Part shown: positions 1-8,929 of the stretch, in pieces | Position numbering within the stretch: the stretch's first letter is position 1 | How the letters are laid out: each line of letters opens with the position of its first letter | Origin: Ethanoligenens harbinense YUAN-3 | Lineage (GTDB): Bacteria > Bacillota > Clostridia > Oscillospirales > Ethanoligenentaceae | DNA length: 64,000 nucleotides | Direction of reading: 5' to 3' | NCBI RefSeq assembly: GCF_000178115.2 | Contig: NC_014828.1 | Span: 519,501-583,500, forward strand | The notes under the pieces: generated by a model | Databases searched by the model: none | The model's input: the letters and a program-made list of their open reading frames with translations, nothing else | What the model was told of the DNA's origin: nothing | Translations under genes and position numbers: made by a program

Positions 1-477
1 GCAAAAGTCTTTGATCTTGGCCAGCAGCATGTCCGTCGCCTTGACCTCGCGCGTCGTCTGGATCGCGCCCGGCGCGATGTCGTACCCGGTCAGCCCGATG
101 GGATCATCCGACCGCGCCGCCTGACAGTCCGCAATCATCTGCCGTACAAGGCTGCCGTAATCCATCGTGCCGTACTGCTTGGCGCGCAGGCGGCGGTATT
201 TCAGCAGGGCGTTGTAGTCCACGCAGTTGAGAGTGAGCTTTGCGTCGTTGAAACTGTGCCCGGCAATGTATCCGCCCCAAATCGTTGTGCCATCGTCCGC
301 CGCATACTCGATATGGTTGCCAAGCCGCGTGTTGGCGGGTGTGCATTTGGGATCGGCCAGCGCGATGTCCAGCGTGAGGGTGTCGATGTCGTTGAGCGTC
401 CAGCCGTATTTCGGCGGGCTGAACTGGTACAGCTCGTCGAGCTGTATGTGGCTGCGGTCAAAGAGCTTGACGTACAT
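1..477 (-). CDS. Phage tail-tip protein, N-terminal part (cut by window edge)
   Basis: The frame is open from ATG at 477 down to base 1 (159 codons), so the gene continues left of the window. Its start overlaps the stop of the upstream gene (TAATG), as is usual in this late operon. The protein opens MYVKLFDRSHIQLDELY and continues with a short beta-rich stretch (WGGYIAGHSFND, LTLNCVDYNALLKYRRL). This is the style of the siphovirus tail-hub or baseplate proteins that follow the distal tail gene. Position after the tape measure and distal tail genes supports a tail-tip role. The exact family is inferred from context and a weak match to memory. Confidence 0.6.
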   Translation of the reverse strand, partial: MYVKLFDRSHIQLDELYQFSPPKYGWTLNDIDTLTLDIALADPKCTPANTRLGNHIEYAADDGTTIWGGYIAGHSFNDAKLTLNCVDYNALLKYRRLRAKQYGTMDYGSLVRQMIADCQAARSDDPIGLTGYDIAPGAIQTTREVKATDMLLAKIKDFC

Positions 478-1754
478 TACAGATACCTCCCTTGCAGGCT
501 GACGGTGCAGTGGCGCTTGGTGTCGTAGCCGTTGCGGGCGAACGTCAGCACATTGTCACCCGGCGGGCAGTGTATCCACCCAAGTTCCTGCTTGATGCCG
601 AACGCCAGCGTGCCGTTGAGGTAACAGCCGCGCGTGGCGGGGCGGCAGTCGATGACGAGCGTGTCCGTGCTGCCAAGGGCGAGGTTGACGGAGATGCTCT
701 CCCCGGTCGTGTCATTGGTCACGGATGGGTTGGCGCACGCGCCGGTGATGGTGATGACCGGATAGGCGTCCACATTTCCGGTGTTGGTGATGGTGCCGGT
801 TTCACCCTCGGCGGGGTAGAAAATGACGCCCTGTGTACCGGGGGACACCCATCCGGTCGCCGTGCTTCCGGATTCGACCTGCAGACCCACCGCATATTGC
901 GAGCAGGCTGCGCCGGCCGGAATAGAAATCTGCACGGACGGAATGGACTGCCCGGATTGTGCGGTGAACGTGGCGGGGCTACCGACGGATACGGTCGCGA
1001 ATGGATTGGGTAGTGTAACGGTTTTGGCGCCATCGAAATACGATGGAAACAATGCCGCCATCTGGGCGGAGGTGAGATTGTAAAGCGGGTTGGATGCATC
1101 GGTTCCCATGTCAATAGCCATGAAGGATTGGACGGAGATGTTGTCCCATCCGGATGTTCTTCTGTCGACAATAGCCGCATAAAAATTTGAAACCGTTGCT
1201 GTTACTATGCATGACAATGGCTCATACTTTCCGTCACCTGGATGAGTAACGGCAGTACCATTTTGGGCGTATAGGACTACGCCCGTAGATGTAGCCTGCA
1301 CATAACAGCGTATGAAATATTTATGACCTGATAAATATGGATAATTGTACATATCAAGCTGGCCACTCTGTGCAGTCGCTCTAAATGTCTGCGTGTTATT
1401 TGTGCAAGATACTGCTACCCCATGTCCTACTGCAAATCCCGTCGCCAGATTATTGCTTGACGTGGCGAAATTACCATTGGTTATGACCTGTGTAGCTTGC
1501 GCCGTCTGCGTTATGGCCGCCGTCACCGTTCCGGTCGCATAGCCGTTTTTGACGGTAAGCGAAGCGGTGTAGGCACCCGTGCCGAGTGTGACGGCGTTTG
1601 CGGGCAGGGTGAAGGTGGTGTCCGCCGTGGCGGTTCCGGAAAGCGTGACCAGCCCGTTTGCATCCACCTGTGCGGTGACGCCGTTTGCGGACTGCGCGCT
1701 GGAAAGCAGCCTGAGCAGGTTTTTGGGGGCTCCGAAGATGACGTCATGCAGCAT
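477..1754 (-). CDS. Tail protein: fibre-like N-terminus joined to a distal-tail (Dit) C-terminal domain
   Basis: 425 residues, start overlapping the previous stop at 1754. Residues 1-80 are Thr/Ala/Gly-rich beta sequence (ANGLVTLSGTATADTTFTLP). The middle (about 90-220) is visibly more AT-rich in DNA than its flanks. The last 110 residues (VDAYPVITITGACANPS, VIDCRPATRGCYLNG, ELGWIHCPPGDNVLTF) resemble the C-terminal domain of siphovirus distal tail proteins, which normally sits in one chain with the N-terminal domain. Here that N-terminal domain is in a separate gene (2659-3204), with another gene between. The AT-rich centre suggests module exchange in a host-contact protein. Confidence 0.65.
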   Translation of the reverse strand: MLHDVIFGAPKNLLRLLSSAQSANGVTAQVDANGLVTLSGTATADTTFTLPANAVTLGTGAYTASLTVKNGYATGTVTAAITQTAQATQVITNGNFATSSNNLATGFAVGHGVAVSCTNNTQTFRATAQSGQLDMYNYPYLSGHKYFIRCYVQATSTGVVLYAQNGTAVTHPGDGKYEPLSCIVTATVSNFYAAIVDRRTSGWDNISVQSFMAIDMGTDASNPLYNLTSAQMAALFPSYFDGAKTVTLPNPFATVSVGSPATFTAQSGQSIPSVQISIPAGAACSQYAVGLQVESGSTATGWVSPGTQGVIFYPAEGETGTITNTGNVDAYPVITITGACANPSVTNDTTGESISVNLALGSTDTLVIDCRPATRGCYLNGTLAFGIKQELGWIHCPPGDNVLTFARNGYDTKRHCTVSLQGRYL

Positions 1755-2659
1755 CAGACCACCGCCCCCGTGCTATCCACCCAGGTTACAGTGCCGTTGA
1801 CGTTGGATTTTACCCAAATGGGCTTGCCAAGGGTGGTATCAAAATACTGATAGCCTGGTATGACAGGCACGTTATCCATGATTTGCGTTGGGCGGGAGGA
1901 GGTGGGGCCGCTCATTGTTGCTAGGGATGATGGCGCGACTGACGCCACTTCTCCATACACGGAAGTGTCTCCGTTGATGGTTGTATTTCCGTTAATTTGG
2001 GCACCGCCATTTGACGTGAATTTTTCATTAGAAGTCAGAGGGCCTCCGTTTACATTCAGCCCCGTAGAAGGAAGATTCATGTTTGCCGCCCCGTTAAATT
2101 CAAGCATTGTAATCCCGGTGACATTTATTCCGTTTCCATTTTCATCAACCATTCCAAACAGTCCGGAAACATTATCTAAATTTACGCCACCTTGGGCTTG
2201 AGCCCCCCCGAGATATCCGACATTAGATAATATCATATGATCATCATCTTCTGCCATGATGGTTGACGCCTTACCTATATAGGTGTACCCATCCTTGTCA
2301 ATGCTTCCTACGGATACGCCATCTACTCCCTCCACTGTCAGCGGATCATGCACCCCATCTGACTTTAGCGTCAGCTGGGAGAGCGTGGCCGTTCCATCCG
2401 TGGATACGACCTGCTGCAAAGCCGCCACGGTCTGTTGCAAGGTAATCACCGACTGCGCCAGCGAAGACATATCGACCTGATACAGTTTCCAGATTTTTAA
2501 GTCCTTGACGTGCGTGGTGCCATCGCCCATCAGCAGCCACAGCTCATCAGCCGGGCTGTCGGTGATGACACCCAGCACGCCGTCCGGCAAAATGATGTTG
2601 TTGTTCTGCCAGTTTGCCCATGTGTCGCGCCGGTTAAGTAAATCGTATAAAGCGGCCAT
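1754..2659 (-). CDS. Tail fibre or appendage protein
   Basis: 301 residues from MAALYDLLNRRDTWANWQ. I chose ATG 2659 because AGGAGGGAGC lies just upstream and the start overlaps the stop of the preceding gene (TGATG); longer upstream readings run through that gene out of frame. A helical stretch (SSLAQSVITLQQTVAALQQ) comes first. A repetitive beta-rich part full of N, G and T (INGNTTINGDTSVYGEV) follows, typical of trimeric phage fibres. The C-terminus (YQYFDTTLGKPIWVKSN, TVTWVDSTGAVV) resembles a short motif found at the ends of Firmicutes phage fibres. Likely receptor-binding or host-surface contact; no enzyme motif seen. Confidence 0.6.
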   Translation of the reverse strand: MAALYDLLNRRDTWANWQNNNIILPDGVLGVITDSPADELWLLMGDGTTHVKDLKIWKLYQVDMSSLAQSVITLQQTVAALQQVVSTDGTATLSQLTLKSDGVHDPLTVEGVDGVSVGSIDKDGYTYIGKASTIMAEDDDHMILSNVGYLGGAQAQGGVNLDNVSGLFGMVDENGNGINVTGITMLEFNGAANMNLPSTGLNVNGGPLTSNEKFTSNGGAQINGNTTINGDTSVYGEVASVAPSSLATMSGPTSSRPTQIMDNVPVIPGYQYFDTTLGKPIWVKSNVNGTVTWVDSTGAVV

Positions 2660-3204
2660 CAGTTGCTCCCTCCTGCATCCAGTTGCGTGCGTGCGGCGCT
2701 GTCTGAGTTGTCGGCATCCAGTATGGTGCGTGCAGCGTTGTCCGAGCCGCCCGCGTCCAATGCGATGCGTACCGGGTCGCCAAATATCACCCCGTTTGCG
2801 ATGGACGGCTCCAGCGACAGCGTGGAGGGCTGCAGGGCGTACCAGTGCGGGTCTGGCATGGTGAGCTGCATCGATTGCATCAGCGGCGTGTCGTCTGCCC
2901 ATGCAAAGGTAGTCACCTCGCCATATCCGTACAGCCTCCCGATGTCCGTGTCGATGATAAGCATTTTTAACGCGTTGCCTGCTACCATCTGGTTGAGTGT
3001 GGCGAGCCGGGCGAGGTCTTGCGCTGCCGCCGTAATATTAAGCACCAGTTTGCGCTCGGCCACCTTGCTGCGCCCGAAGACCTGCCCGTCCCCGAGGATG
3101 TCATCAAGCGTGAGCGCCTTGTCACTGTCGAACACGCCGCGCAGGTCACTGGAGAAAAAGCTGTCATTGAGTGCCACGCCGTTGAAACTGACCGGTGAGA
3201 TCAC
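2659..3204 (-). CDS. Distal tail protein (Dit-like), N-terminal domain only
   Basis: 181 residues. The order FNGVALNDSFFSSDLRG, then GRSKVAERKLVLNITA, then LTMPDPHWYALQ matches the N-terminal half of siphovirus distal tail proteins, whose first domain ends at a similar W-Y phrase. Full-length members carry a further C-terminal beta domain, absent here. The last 35 residues are instead a short repeat: LDAGGSDNAARTI, LDADNSDSAARTQ, LDAGGSN, encoded by about two and a half copies of a 39-base unit. Placed directly after the tape measure gene, as expected for Dit. A related C-terminal domain is found at the end of the 477-1754 product. Confidence 0.65.
   Translation of the reverse strand: MISPVSFNGVALNDSFFSSDLRGVFDSDKALTLDDILGDGQVFGRSKVAERKLVLNITAAAQDLARLATLNQMVAGNALKMLIIDTDIGRLYGYGEVTTFAWADDTPLMQSMQLTMPDPHWYALQPSTLSLEPSIANGVIFGDPVRIALDAGGSDNAARTILDADNSDSAARTQLDAGGSN
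2662..2780 (-). repeat. 39-base tandem repeat at the 3' end of the Dit-like gene
   Basis: About 2.5 imperfect copies of a 39-base unit, reading on the plus strand from GCATCCAGTTGCGTGCGTGC. They encode the 13-residue unit LDAGGSDNAARTI. The repeat ends at the stop codon of the gene and may be a scar of the event that separated the two Dit domains, or a flexible linker. The function is unknown. Confidence 0.7.
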
Positions 3205-3216
3205 AGTATCGCCTCC

Positions 3217-6200
3217 TTATATGGCCGCCAAAAACTGTAGCTGCTGGAGCGTCTGCCGCTGATTGCCCTGATCGGTCACGTTGACCGGCCCATTGATGTT
3301 GATGACCGGCGCTTTCGTCACAGAATTATCGACGGTCTGCGCGCCCGTGCCGGATGTCCCCACGAATACCGCGCTCTGTTGCGCTGCCACACTGGCCTGC
3401 ATTTTGGCGGTCATCGCGTCCATCTGTGCTTGCATGTCATTGATTGCGTCCGGCATAGACGCCTCAAAACCGATGGCAATCCCCGGTGGCAGCATCTTGC
3501 CGATCTCGTCACGGAACAAGCGGGACGGGGAGTGGATGCCGAGTGCGGACTTGAAACCACTCACAAACCCGCTTGTAAGATTCTTCACGCCGTCTGTAAT
3601 CGTTTTCCACGCTCCGGTAATGCCGTTCCAAAGACCCTGTACGATGTTTTTACCGATGTTTTCAAGGTCTCCGGGCAAGCCGGTGAAAAATCCGACGATC
3701 CCATTTACGACACCGGAAGCCGCATTCTTTGCTGTGGAAAGCATCTGACTTCCCCAAGACACAAGGATAGAGACCGCGCTGACGATAGCTTCCCAAATGT
3801 GCCCCGGCAGTGAGGAAAAGAAGGTAATTACGTTTGAAACAAGACTGGATGCGGCACTTGCGGCAGTGTTAAGCATCTGCGCACCCCAAGTGGCCAAAAA
3901 CAATACTGCACCGACAATAGCCGCCCAAATCAGGCCGGGGAGCGATGTGAAGAAGCCGATCACGCTGGAGATGAATTGGGGTACTGCTGTGGTGGCCCAC
4001 CCAATAAGGTTCATCCCGAAATTCACAATAGCCTGAAAAGCCGCTGTAATCACGCCCCATATTTGTCCAGGCAGTTGGGAAAAGAACGTGACAACATTAC
4101 TAATAAAGGCAGGAATCGCCGTAGTGGCCCATCCAATCAGGCTGAATCCGAAGTTTACAACAGCTTGAAAAGCGGCTGTAATAATACTCCAAATGCGTCC
4201 GGGCAATTGAGCGAAGAAATTCCCCACTGCTGCAATAAAATTTGGGATGGCCGTGGTCGCCCAAGTGACAAGATCAATGCCCCATTTGATTACTGTGCCA
4301 ATCGCAAAACCCAGTGCAAAGGCGATTTGCATAGGTAATTGCAGAAAAAACTGCCCGACCGCGTTGATTCCGGTCAGCACTGCGTTTCCAACATCTGCGA
4401 ACAGTTTAGAAAAGAATGCAACGATTTGCCCCCAGTGTTGGGCAATCAAAAGGGGAATCCCCAAAATAGGAAAGATGATAGCAAGGATAAGCGGCCCCCA
4501 TGTCTTCATAAAGCCGATGAAAGCGTTCCATGCGGCGGGAATCGTCTTAGTGAAGAATCCGACGATGGCGCCGATAACAGTTTGAAAAACGCCCACGATT
4601 CCATTCCATATGCCGATCACTGCGTCACGGAAACCCGCGTTGGTGTTCCAAAAATAGATAATGGCCGCAATGGCTACGGCAATCAGCGCGATCACGATAA
4701 TGATTGGGTTCGCTGCAAGAATGTCAAACAATCCAGAGATCCCACTGGCAAGCCCTTTGACGGCACCCATCAGACCGCCTGCGACCGTCTTGCCGAGTGA
4801 GACGAAGCCGCCGCCGATGGTTTTTGCTGTACCGACGATTCCACTGCCAACGGATTTAAAAGAGCCGCTCACGTCGGAAATTGCACCCTTTAAAACACCA
4901 ATGTTATCACCTGCTTTTTTAAACGGCTCCGCAATTTTAATGGCGATCCCACCTGCGTTTTGTACTCCTTTTACGGCAGATGCAGCCGCATCCAGCCCAC
5001 TAAACGCTCCTCGCAATCCTTTCACGGCACCTATAAGCGTCAGGAAAATGCCCACAGGAGGATTCTGTTGCATGAGTGCGCTGTAAAACCCGCCCATAAG
5101 CTGAACGGCAGCCTGTGCGAGTTGTGGAGCCGCTTTAAGAAGAGCTTGAACTACCGCAACAATTAGTTGTTGCGTAACCGATACGATTTCCGGGGCGTTC
5201 GCAGCAAATCCTTGCACCAGTGCTACAATAAGCTGTGCCGCCGCCGCGATAAATTCGGGAGCATCCTGCCCAATATAATCAATGATTTGTGCGATCATAA
5301 CCCGGATATTCGAGGCGATATTTCCGGCATTTGCAAAAAGCCCTTTTGCAAATGCGGTCATGAGTTGAAATGCCACATCGATGAACTGTGGCAAAAGCAT
5401 GGTGAAAGCACTTACCAGCTGCGTGGCAATATTCGCGGTGGCAGTGGCTATTTTAGGGGTATTGGATATAATCCCGTTCAGAAAAGACTGAATGAGGAGT
5501 GCCGCCAAACTAATGATTTGGGGGGCCTGCTCCGATATCGCAGTAATTGCCTTGGCCAGTACGCCCCCAAAGGCCTGTACAACTCCTTGCACTCCCCCGG
5601 AAGCAAAAGCATTTTGCAGTTCGTCCATCCAGCCGTTGACCATCGGCAATGCCGTATCTTTCAGACTGTTTTGCAGCCCAGCGGTCAGTTGGCCAAGGAA
5701 CTGCATGGCGTTATCCTTGAGGGTGGAGAGCTGACCGTTGAATGTCTTCGATTGGGCCTGCATCGCGTTGAAAAACTGGCCGCCCTGACTGGTGGCTGCT
5801 TTGAAAGCGTCTGCTACATCTTGCGCACTGATTTTACCGTTTTCCATTTCGGTGCGCAGGTCTGCCATACTCTTTCCGGATTTCTGTGCCATGACCTGTA
5901 AAGGGTTAAATCCGGCATTGACAAATTGCAGCAGATCCTGCCCCTGCATTTTCCCGGCGCTGCTCACCTGCGCAAAGGCCAATGTTAAGGCGTTGAATCG
6001 ATCCACGTTGCCCTGCGACACATCGCCGAGCATCTGGATTGTTGGCATGACATCTTTTGCAGATACGCCGAAAGAGAGGAGCGTCTGCGTGCCTTTGGCA
6101 AGGTCGTTGAACTCGAACGGCGTATCGGCGGCAAACTTTTTGAGATTGACCACCATGGCCGCCGCCTTATCCGCCCCGCCGAGCATTGTGCCAAAACTGG

Positions 6201-6396
6201 TGATGTACTGCTCCATTTCGGAGTTGTATTTCACTCCGGCCACGGCTGCGCCACCCAATGCGGTGGCCGCCCCACCAAGAAGCCCGGTAAGAGCACCGAG
6301 GACGCCCTTTGCAACTCCGTTGATTTTTTCAAGCCCTTTTGTGAAGCCGGATCCGTCTATGCTAGAATCAATATTGATACTGCCGTCGAACGCCAA
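3217..6396 (-). CDS. Tail tape measure protein
   Basis: 1,059 residues, the largest phage gene in the window, located between the tail chaperones and the tail-tip genes as expected. Residues about 50-230 match the tape-measure N-terminal domain (SEMEQYITSFGTMLGGADKA, KKFAADTPFEFNDLAKGT, GQDLLQFVNAGFNPLQVMA). A long membrane-like alanine/valine/isoleucine middle follows. Residues about 680-930 hold a repeat of roughly 50 residues whose core is FFxxLPGxIW followed by a hydrophobic helix and a Trp-Ala-Thr-Thr-Ala-Ile/Val-Pro phrase, present five or six times. It sets tail length and is probably ejected into the host envelope. No lysozyme or peptidase motif was seen. Confidence 0.9.
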   Translation of the reverse strand: MAFDGSINIDSSIDGSGFTKGLEKINGVAKGVLGALTGLLGGAATALGGAAVAGVKYNSEMEQYITSFGTMLGGADKAAAMVVNLKKFAADTPFEFNDLAKGTQTLLSFGVSAKDVMPTIQMLGDVSQGNVDRFNALTLAFAQVSSAGKMQGQDLLQFVNAGFNPLQVMAQKSGKSMADLRTEMENGKISAQDVADAFKAATSQGGQFFNAMQAQSKTFNGQLSTLKDNAMQFLGQLTAGLQNSLKDTALPMVNGWMDELQNAFASGGVQGVVQAFGGVLAKAITAISEQAPQIISLAALLIQSFLNGIISNTPKIATATANIATQLVSAFTMLLPQFIDVAFQLMTAFAKGLFANAGNIASNIRVMIAQIIDYIGQDAPEFIAAAAQLIVALVQGFAANAPEIVSVTQQLIVAVVQALLKAAPQLAQAAVQLMGGFYSALMQQNPPVGIFLTLIGAVKGLRGAFSGLDAAASAVKGVQNAGGIAIKIAEPFKKAGDNIGVLKGAISDVSGSFKSVGSGIVGTAKTIGGGFVSLGKTVAGGLMGAVKGLASGISGLFDILAANPIIIVIALIAVAIAAIIYFWNTNAGFRDAVIGIWNGIVGVFQTVIGAIVGFFTKTIPAAWNAFIGFMKTWGPLILAIIFPILGIPLLIAQHWGQIVAFFSKLFADVGNAVLTGINAVGQFFLQLPMQIAFALGFAIGTVIKWGIDLVTWATTAIPNFIAAVGNFFAQLPGRIWSIITAAFQAVVNFGFSLIGWATTAIPAFISNVVTFFSQLPGQIWGVITAAFQAIVNFGMNLIGWATTAVPQFISSVIGFFTSLPGLIWAAIVGAVLFLATWGAQMLNTAASAASSLVSNVITFFSSLPGHIWEAIVSAVSILVSWGSQMLSTAKNAASGVVNGIVGFFTGLPGDLENIGKNIVQGLWNGITGAWKTITDGVKNLTSGFVSGFKSALGIHSPSRLFRDEIGKMLPPGIAIGFEASMPDAINDMQAQMDAMTAKMQASVAAQQSAVFVGTSGTGAQTVDNSVTKAPVININGPVNVTDQGNQRQTLQQLQFLAAI

Positions 6397-6468
6397 CGCA
6401 AAAACCTCCTTTCACGCGGATTGGAAATGTGATAACATGGAAGAAAACAACGGATGGAGAGGATTATA

Positions 6469-7005
6469 ATGGCCGATGATTTGATGGATCAGCTGCCTGA
6501 TAACGTGGCACGCGAAATTCCGAATACAGAAAAGATTGAGTTGTGCCTAAAAGGCACTAACAAGGAATGGCTGGTTTGCACGACCGCAAAGCTCTATATC
6601 ATAAAAAAAGGATTTATGACAGGGCACACATTTGGAAGCGGTATCTACCAAATGCCGTACAAAAACATTACGGGCGTTCAAACGGAATATCACGCACTGT
6701 CTGGATATTTTCAAGTAAGCACAGGTGGCATGGCAGATAAACCCAAAGATTATTGGGGAAAAGGTGCCGACAGGCCACAGGAATCCCCTAACTGTGTGAC
6801 GATTACCGGAAAAACACTTCTTGCTAGATTTCGTGCCGGTTGTGATTTCATAAATAACAAGATTGCGGACGCTCATGCTCCGGTAACGGCAGCACAGGTC
6901 CCCTCTGCCGCCGACGAACTAAAGAAATTTGCCGATCTCCACGCTCAGGGCATTCTTACCGATGAAGAATTTACCGCAAAAAAGAAGCAATTGCTCGGTA
7001 TTTAA
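6469..7005 (+). CDS. PH-like and SHOCT domain protein on the opposite strand (moron candidate)
   Basis: 178 residues starting MADDLMDQLPDNVAREI; GGAGAGGATTATA just upstream decides ATG 6469 over the upstream ATG at 6454. A bacterial pleckstrin-homology-like fold is suggested by TTAKLYIIKKGFMTG, YKNITGVQTEYHALSG and TITGKTLLARFRAG. The C-terminus ADELKKFADLHAQGILTDEEF is a SHOCT motif, a short helix pair often added to membrane or oligomerising proteins. It is the only plus-strand gene inside the long minus-strand late operon, between the tape measure and Gp15 genes, and is more AT-rich. That is the pattern of a moron expressed from its own promoter in the lysogen. Its function is unknown. Confidence 0.75.
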   Translation: MADDLMDQLPDNVAREIPNTEKIELCLKGTNKEWLVCTTAKLYIIKKGFMTGHTFGSGIYQMPYKNITGVQTEYHALSGYFQVSTGGMADKPKDYWGKGADRPQESPNCVTITGKTLLARFRAGCDFINNKIADAHAPVTAAQVPSAADELKKFADLHAQGILTDEEFTAKKKQLLGI

Positions 7006-7610
7006 GCACCACGTTCCCTTGCCCATGTCTCCGCCGCCGCGAACCGGGCGGCCACGCGTTCCTTTGCCGCCTGTTCCTGCGCGGCCACTGTCAGATTTTC
7101 CATGCCTAGCGGGCGCAGGCGGTATTGCGCCTGCTTATCGGCGTAAAATTTGCGCTCTTTGCCTTTGAAATCGGATAAATCCATCGTGCGGTATCCCGTG
7201 ATGCGGCTGAATTTGCAGTCTTCTGGCAACGCAATCATCAGCGACCGAAATTTCCACCAGTGCAACGAGACTTCGTTCAGATCGATGCCGTAGGCCTGCA
7301 TAAAAGCCGCATAGATGTCCAGTGCGTCCACCTCAAAATCATAGGCCCGTTTGGATTGTTTCCCGCCACCACCCGCGCCGTCCTGCTTTAACGGCGCGCC
7401 ACAACGATAAAACCACAACAGCCCGTCTATTGCCTGTTTCAGGTCGTGGACGGGCTGCTTGTATAGCAGGTCAAGGGCCAGCGGAAGCCGTGCGTCCTGC
7501 GGCACGTCCGGGTCGCCCAACATCAGTTCCAGTTGCACCATGACGCGGAAATCGCTGCGGATAGGAATCCCGTCAATTGCTTCCGGCAACTCGTCCAACA
7601 GGATATTCAC
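7002..7610 (-). CDS. Gp15-like tail assembly protein
   Basis: 202 residues. It opens MNILLDELPEAIDGIPI, characteristic of the bacteriophage Gp15 family, and continues VMVQLELMLGDPDVPQDAR and a Trp-rich centre (SLHWWKFRSLMIALPED) ending in a charged helix. It overlaps the upstream gene by four bases (ATGA) and precedes the tape measure gene, so it most likely acts as the C-terminal tail assembly chaperone. Its 3' end overlaps the convergent 3' end of the moron by four bases. The family name is from memory of the conserved start. Confidence 0.75.
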   Translation of the reverse strand: MNILLDELPEAIDGIPIRSDFRVMVQLELMLGDPDVPQDARLPLALDLLYKQPVHDLKQAIDGLLWFYRCGAPLKQDGAGGGGKQSKRAYDFEVDALDIYAAFMQAYGIDLNEVSLHWWKFRSLMIALPEDCKFSRITGYRTMDLSDFKGKERKFYADKQAQYRLRPLGMENLTVAAQEQAAKERVAARFAAAETWARERGA

Positions 7611-7990
7611 GACCGTTTCGCCGGGTGCCGGCGTTCGGTGCGGCTGGGCCGGTATTTGGCATAGACAGCCTGCATGCGATCATTCTGCGCGGCAACATTT
7701 TTTCCGATGGCCGCCATCGAGCCAAACACAGCGTCACCCAGCGTCACAAACGCGTCGATATGAGGCGTGAACTTCATGCCCTCAAATAGCTTTTCGGCGG
7801 TGCCCTCTCCAAAGATGCTGTCAAAGCAATCGTTGACGGCCTCGCACACCTTTCGGGCACCGGTCACATAGTCGGTCGATTCCTGCAACCCGTCCAGTTG
7901 CTTTTGGGCATCAGCCACCGCGTCGCGCGCTTTCTGCGCAATATCCAGATCATCCAGATCCAGATCAAGCGTTACGCCGTTGATCTCCAT
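7607..7990 (-). CDS. Tail assembly chaperone
   Basis: 127 residues, MEINGVTLDLDLDDLDIAQK, then QLDGLQESTDYVTGARKVCE and FGEGTAEKLFEGMKFTPHI, a small helical protein that regularly precedes Gp15 in Firmicutes siphoviruses (DUF6673-like, from memory). The pair occupies the slot where many phages have two chaperones linked by a programmed frameshift. Here the two frames are joined by a plain ATGA overlap. Probably coats the tape measure during tail assembly. Confidence 0.65.
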   Translation of the reverse strand: MEINGVTLDLDLDDLDIAQKARDAVADAQKQLDGLQESTDYVTGARKVCEAVNDCFDSIFGEGTAEKLFEGMKFTPHIDAFVTLGDAVFGSMAAIGKNVAAQNDRMQAVYAKYRPSRTERRHPAKRS

Positions 7991-8003
7991 GGGTCAGCCC
8001 TCC

Positions 8004-8507
8004 TTACGATCCGCTGGAATAGGTGTAATTGGTCGGGGTCGAGGTGCTGGTCATATCCACCTTAAAGGTGGCGTTGTCGCCAGCATCGCCGGTCTGCGTG
8101 TCGCTCACCACGATGGTCACGGTTCCGCGCTCGCCGACACCTGTCAGCATGTTGAAATAGATATACTTGCGCTCCACCGCCGCACCGACACCGAACACAA
8201 TAGCATTGGACAGGCAAAAATCCTGAAAAGCATCACCATCGCAGCGGTCGCCCTCAATGGAAAATTTGCGCTGTGTGCCGGTCTTGGTTGTTTTTTTGCC
8301 GGTGCGGATGTACTGGTTATCTTTGGTTTCGGCATCGGCGGACGCTTCGGACTTGGTGACACCTGCTTCCACCACGGCATAATCGGCATCCGCCGTGGAC
8401 GTGGTGCCGTCTCCGGTATCCACCGCCAGCACAAAGTCATCATTGGTAGCAAAACCCGCATAGGTCGCGCTGGGTGTCTTGCCCTGCATTAATTCAGATA
8501 ATTTCAT
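8004..8507 (-). CDS. Major tail tube protein
   Basis: 167 residues from MKLSELMQGKTPSATYAG. AGGAGGGATAACC directly upstream selects ATG 8507 over the longer frame. The sequence is acidic and beta-rich (DDFVLAVDTGDGTTSTAD, YIRTGKKTTKTGTQRKFS, GERGTVTIVVSDTQTG), as in tail tube subunits that stack into the tube lumen. It lies between the tail terminator and the chaperones, the standard place. The C-terminus ends in a Thr/Ser-rich tail. Confidence 0.75.
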   Translation of the reverse strand: MKLSELMQGKTPSATYAGFATNDDFVLAVDTGDGTTSTADADYAVVEAGVTKSEASADAETKDNQYIRTGKKTTKTGTQRKFSIEGDRCDGDAFQDFCLSNAIVFGVGAAVERKYIYFNMLTGVGERGTVTIVVSDTQTGDAGDNATFKVDMTSTSTPTNYTYSSGS

Positions 8508-8509
8508 GG

Positions 8510-8929
8510 TTATCCCTCCTGGTAGTAGACAATGCGGCACTGTATTTGATACCGCGCCGTTTCAGCGTCGGCCCCAAACAGGTATCCGCTGGTCTGTGCT
8601 TCAATTTTTTGCGGTACACAATTGGGCGGCAGCACAGGAAAGTTTTTGGCCTTGTTCTGCTCGTCCAGCCACGCCGCAAAATCCCCATAGAATCCGCTGT
8701 TGGAAAGGTTTTGGAGCACATCTGGCCCGTAAAAATCCCGGCTGCCGAACGCATACAGATATTGCCGGAGTGTTGCCCCGCGCGCATAGCGTTTGATGAT
8801 GGGATCACCCGTAATGGTATCAATGGTATATTCCCGCGCGGTCTCCGGCAGATAGTCCACATTGATTTTGTTATCCCCGAGCAGCGGGCAGCTTTTAAAA
8901 TACTCGTAAAGGCTGTTTATAATACTCAT
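8510..8929 (-). CDS. Tail terminator / minor capsid 3-like protein
   Basis: 139 residues from MSIINSLYEYFKSCPLL; the start overlaps the previous stop (TAATG), which rules out the longer frame to 8968. Conserved phrases INVDYLPETAREYTIDT, SRDFYGPDVLQNLSNSGFY and ARYQIQCRIVYYQEG match the small protein family just before the tail tube gene in Firmicutes siphoviruses. It is thought to cap the tail at the head-tail joint. Not an enzyme. Confidence 0.75.
   Translation of the reverse strand: MSIINSLYEYFKSCPLLGDNKINVDYLPETAREYTIDTITGDPIIKRYARGATLRQYLYAFGSRDFYGPDVLQNLSNSGFYGDFAAWLDEQNKAKNFPVLPPNCVPQKIEAQTSGYLFGADAETARYQIQCRIVYYQEG

Noticed and set aside
7002-7990. Programmed frameshift between the two tail chaperone genes
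   Set aside because: The genes overlap by a simple ATGA and each has its own complete domain; no slippery heptamer plus extended frame is visible.
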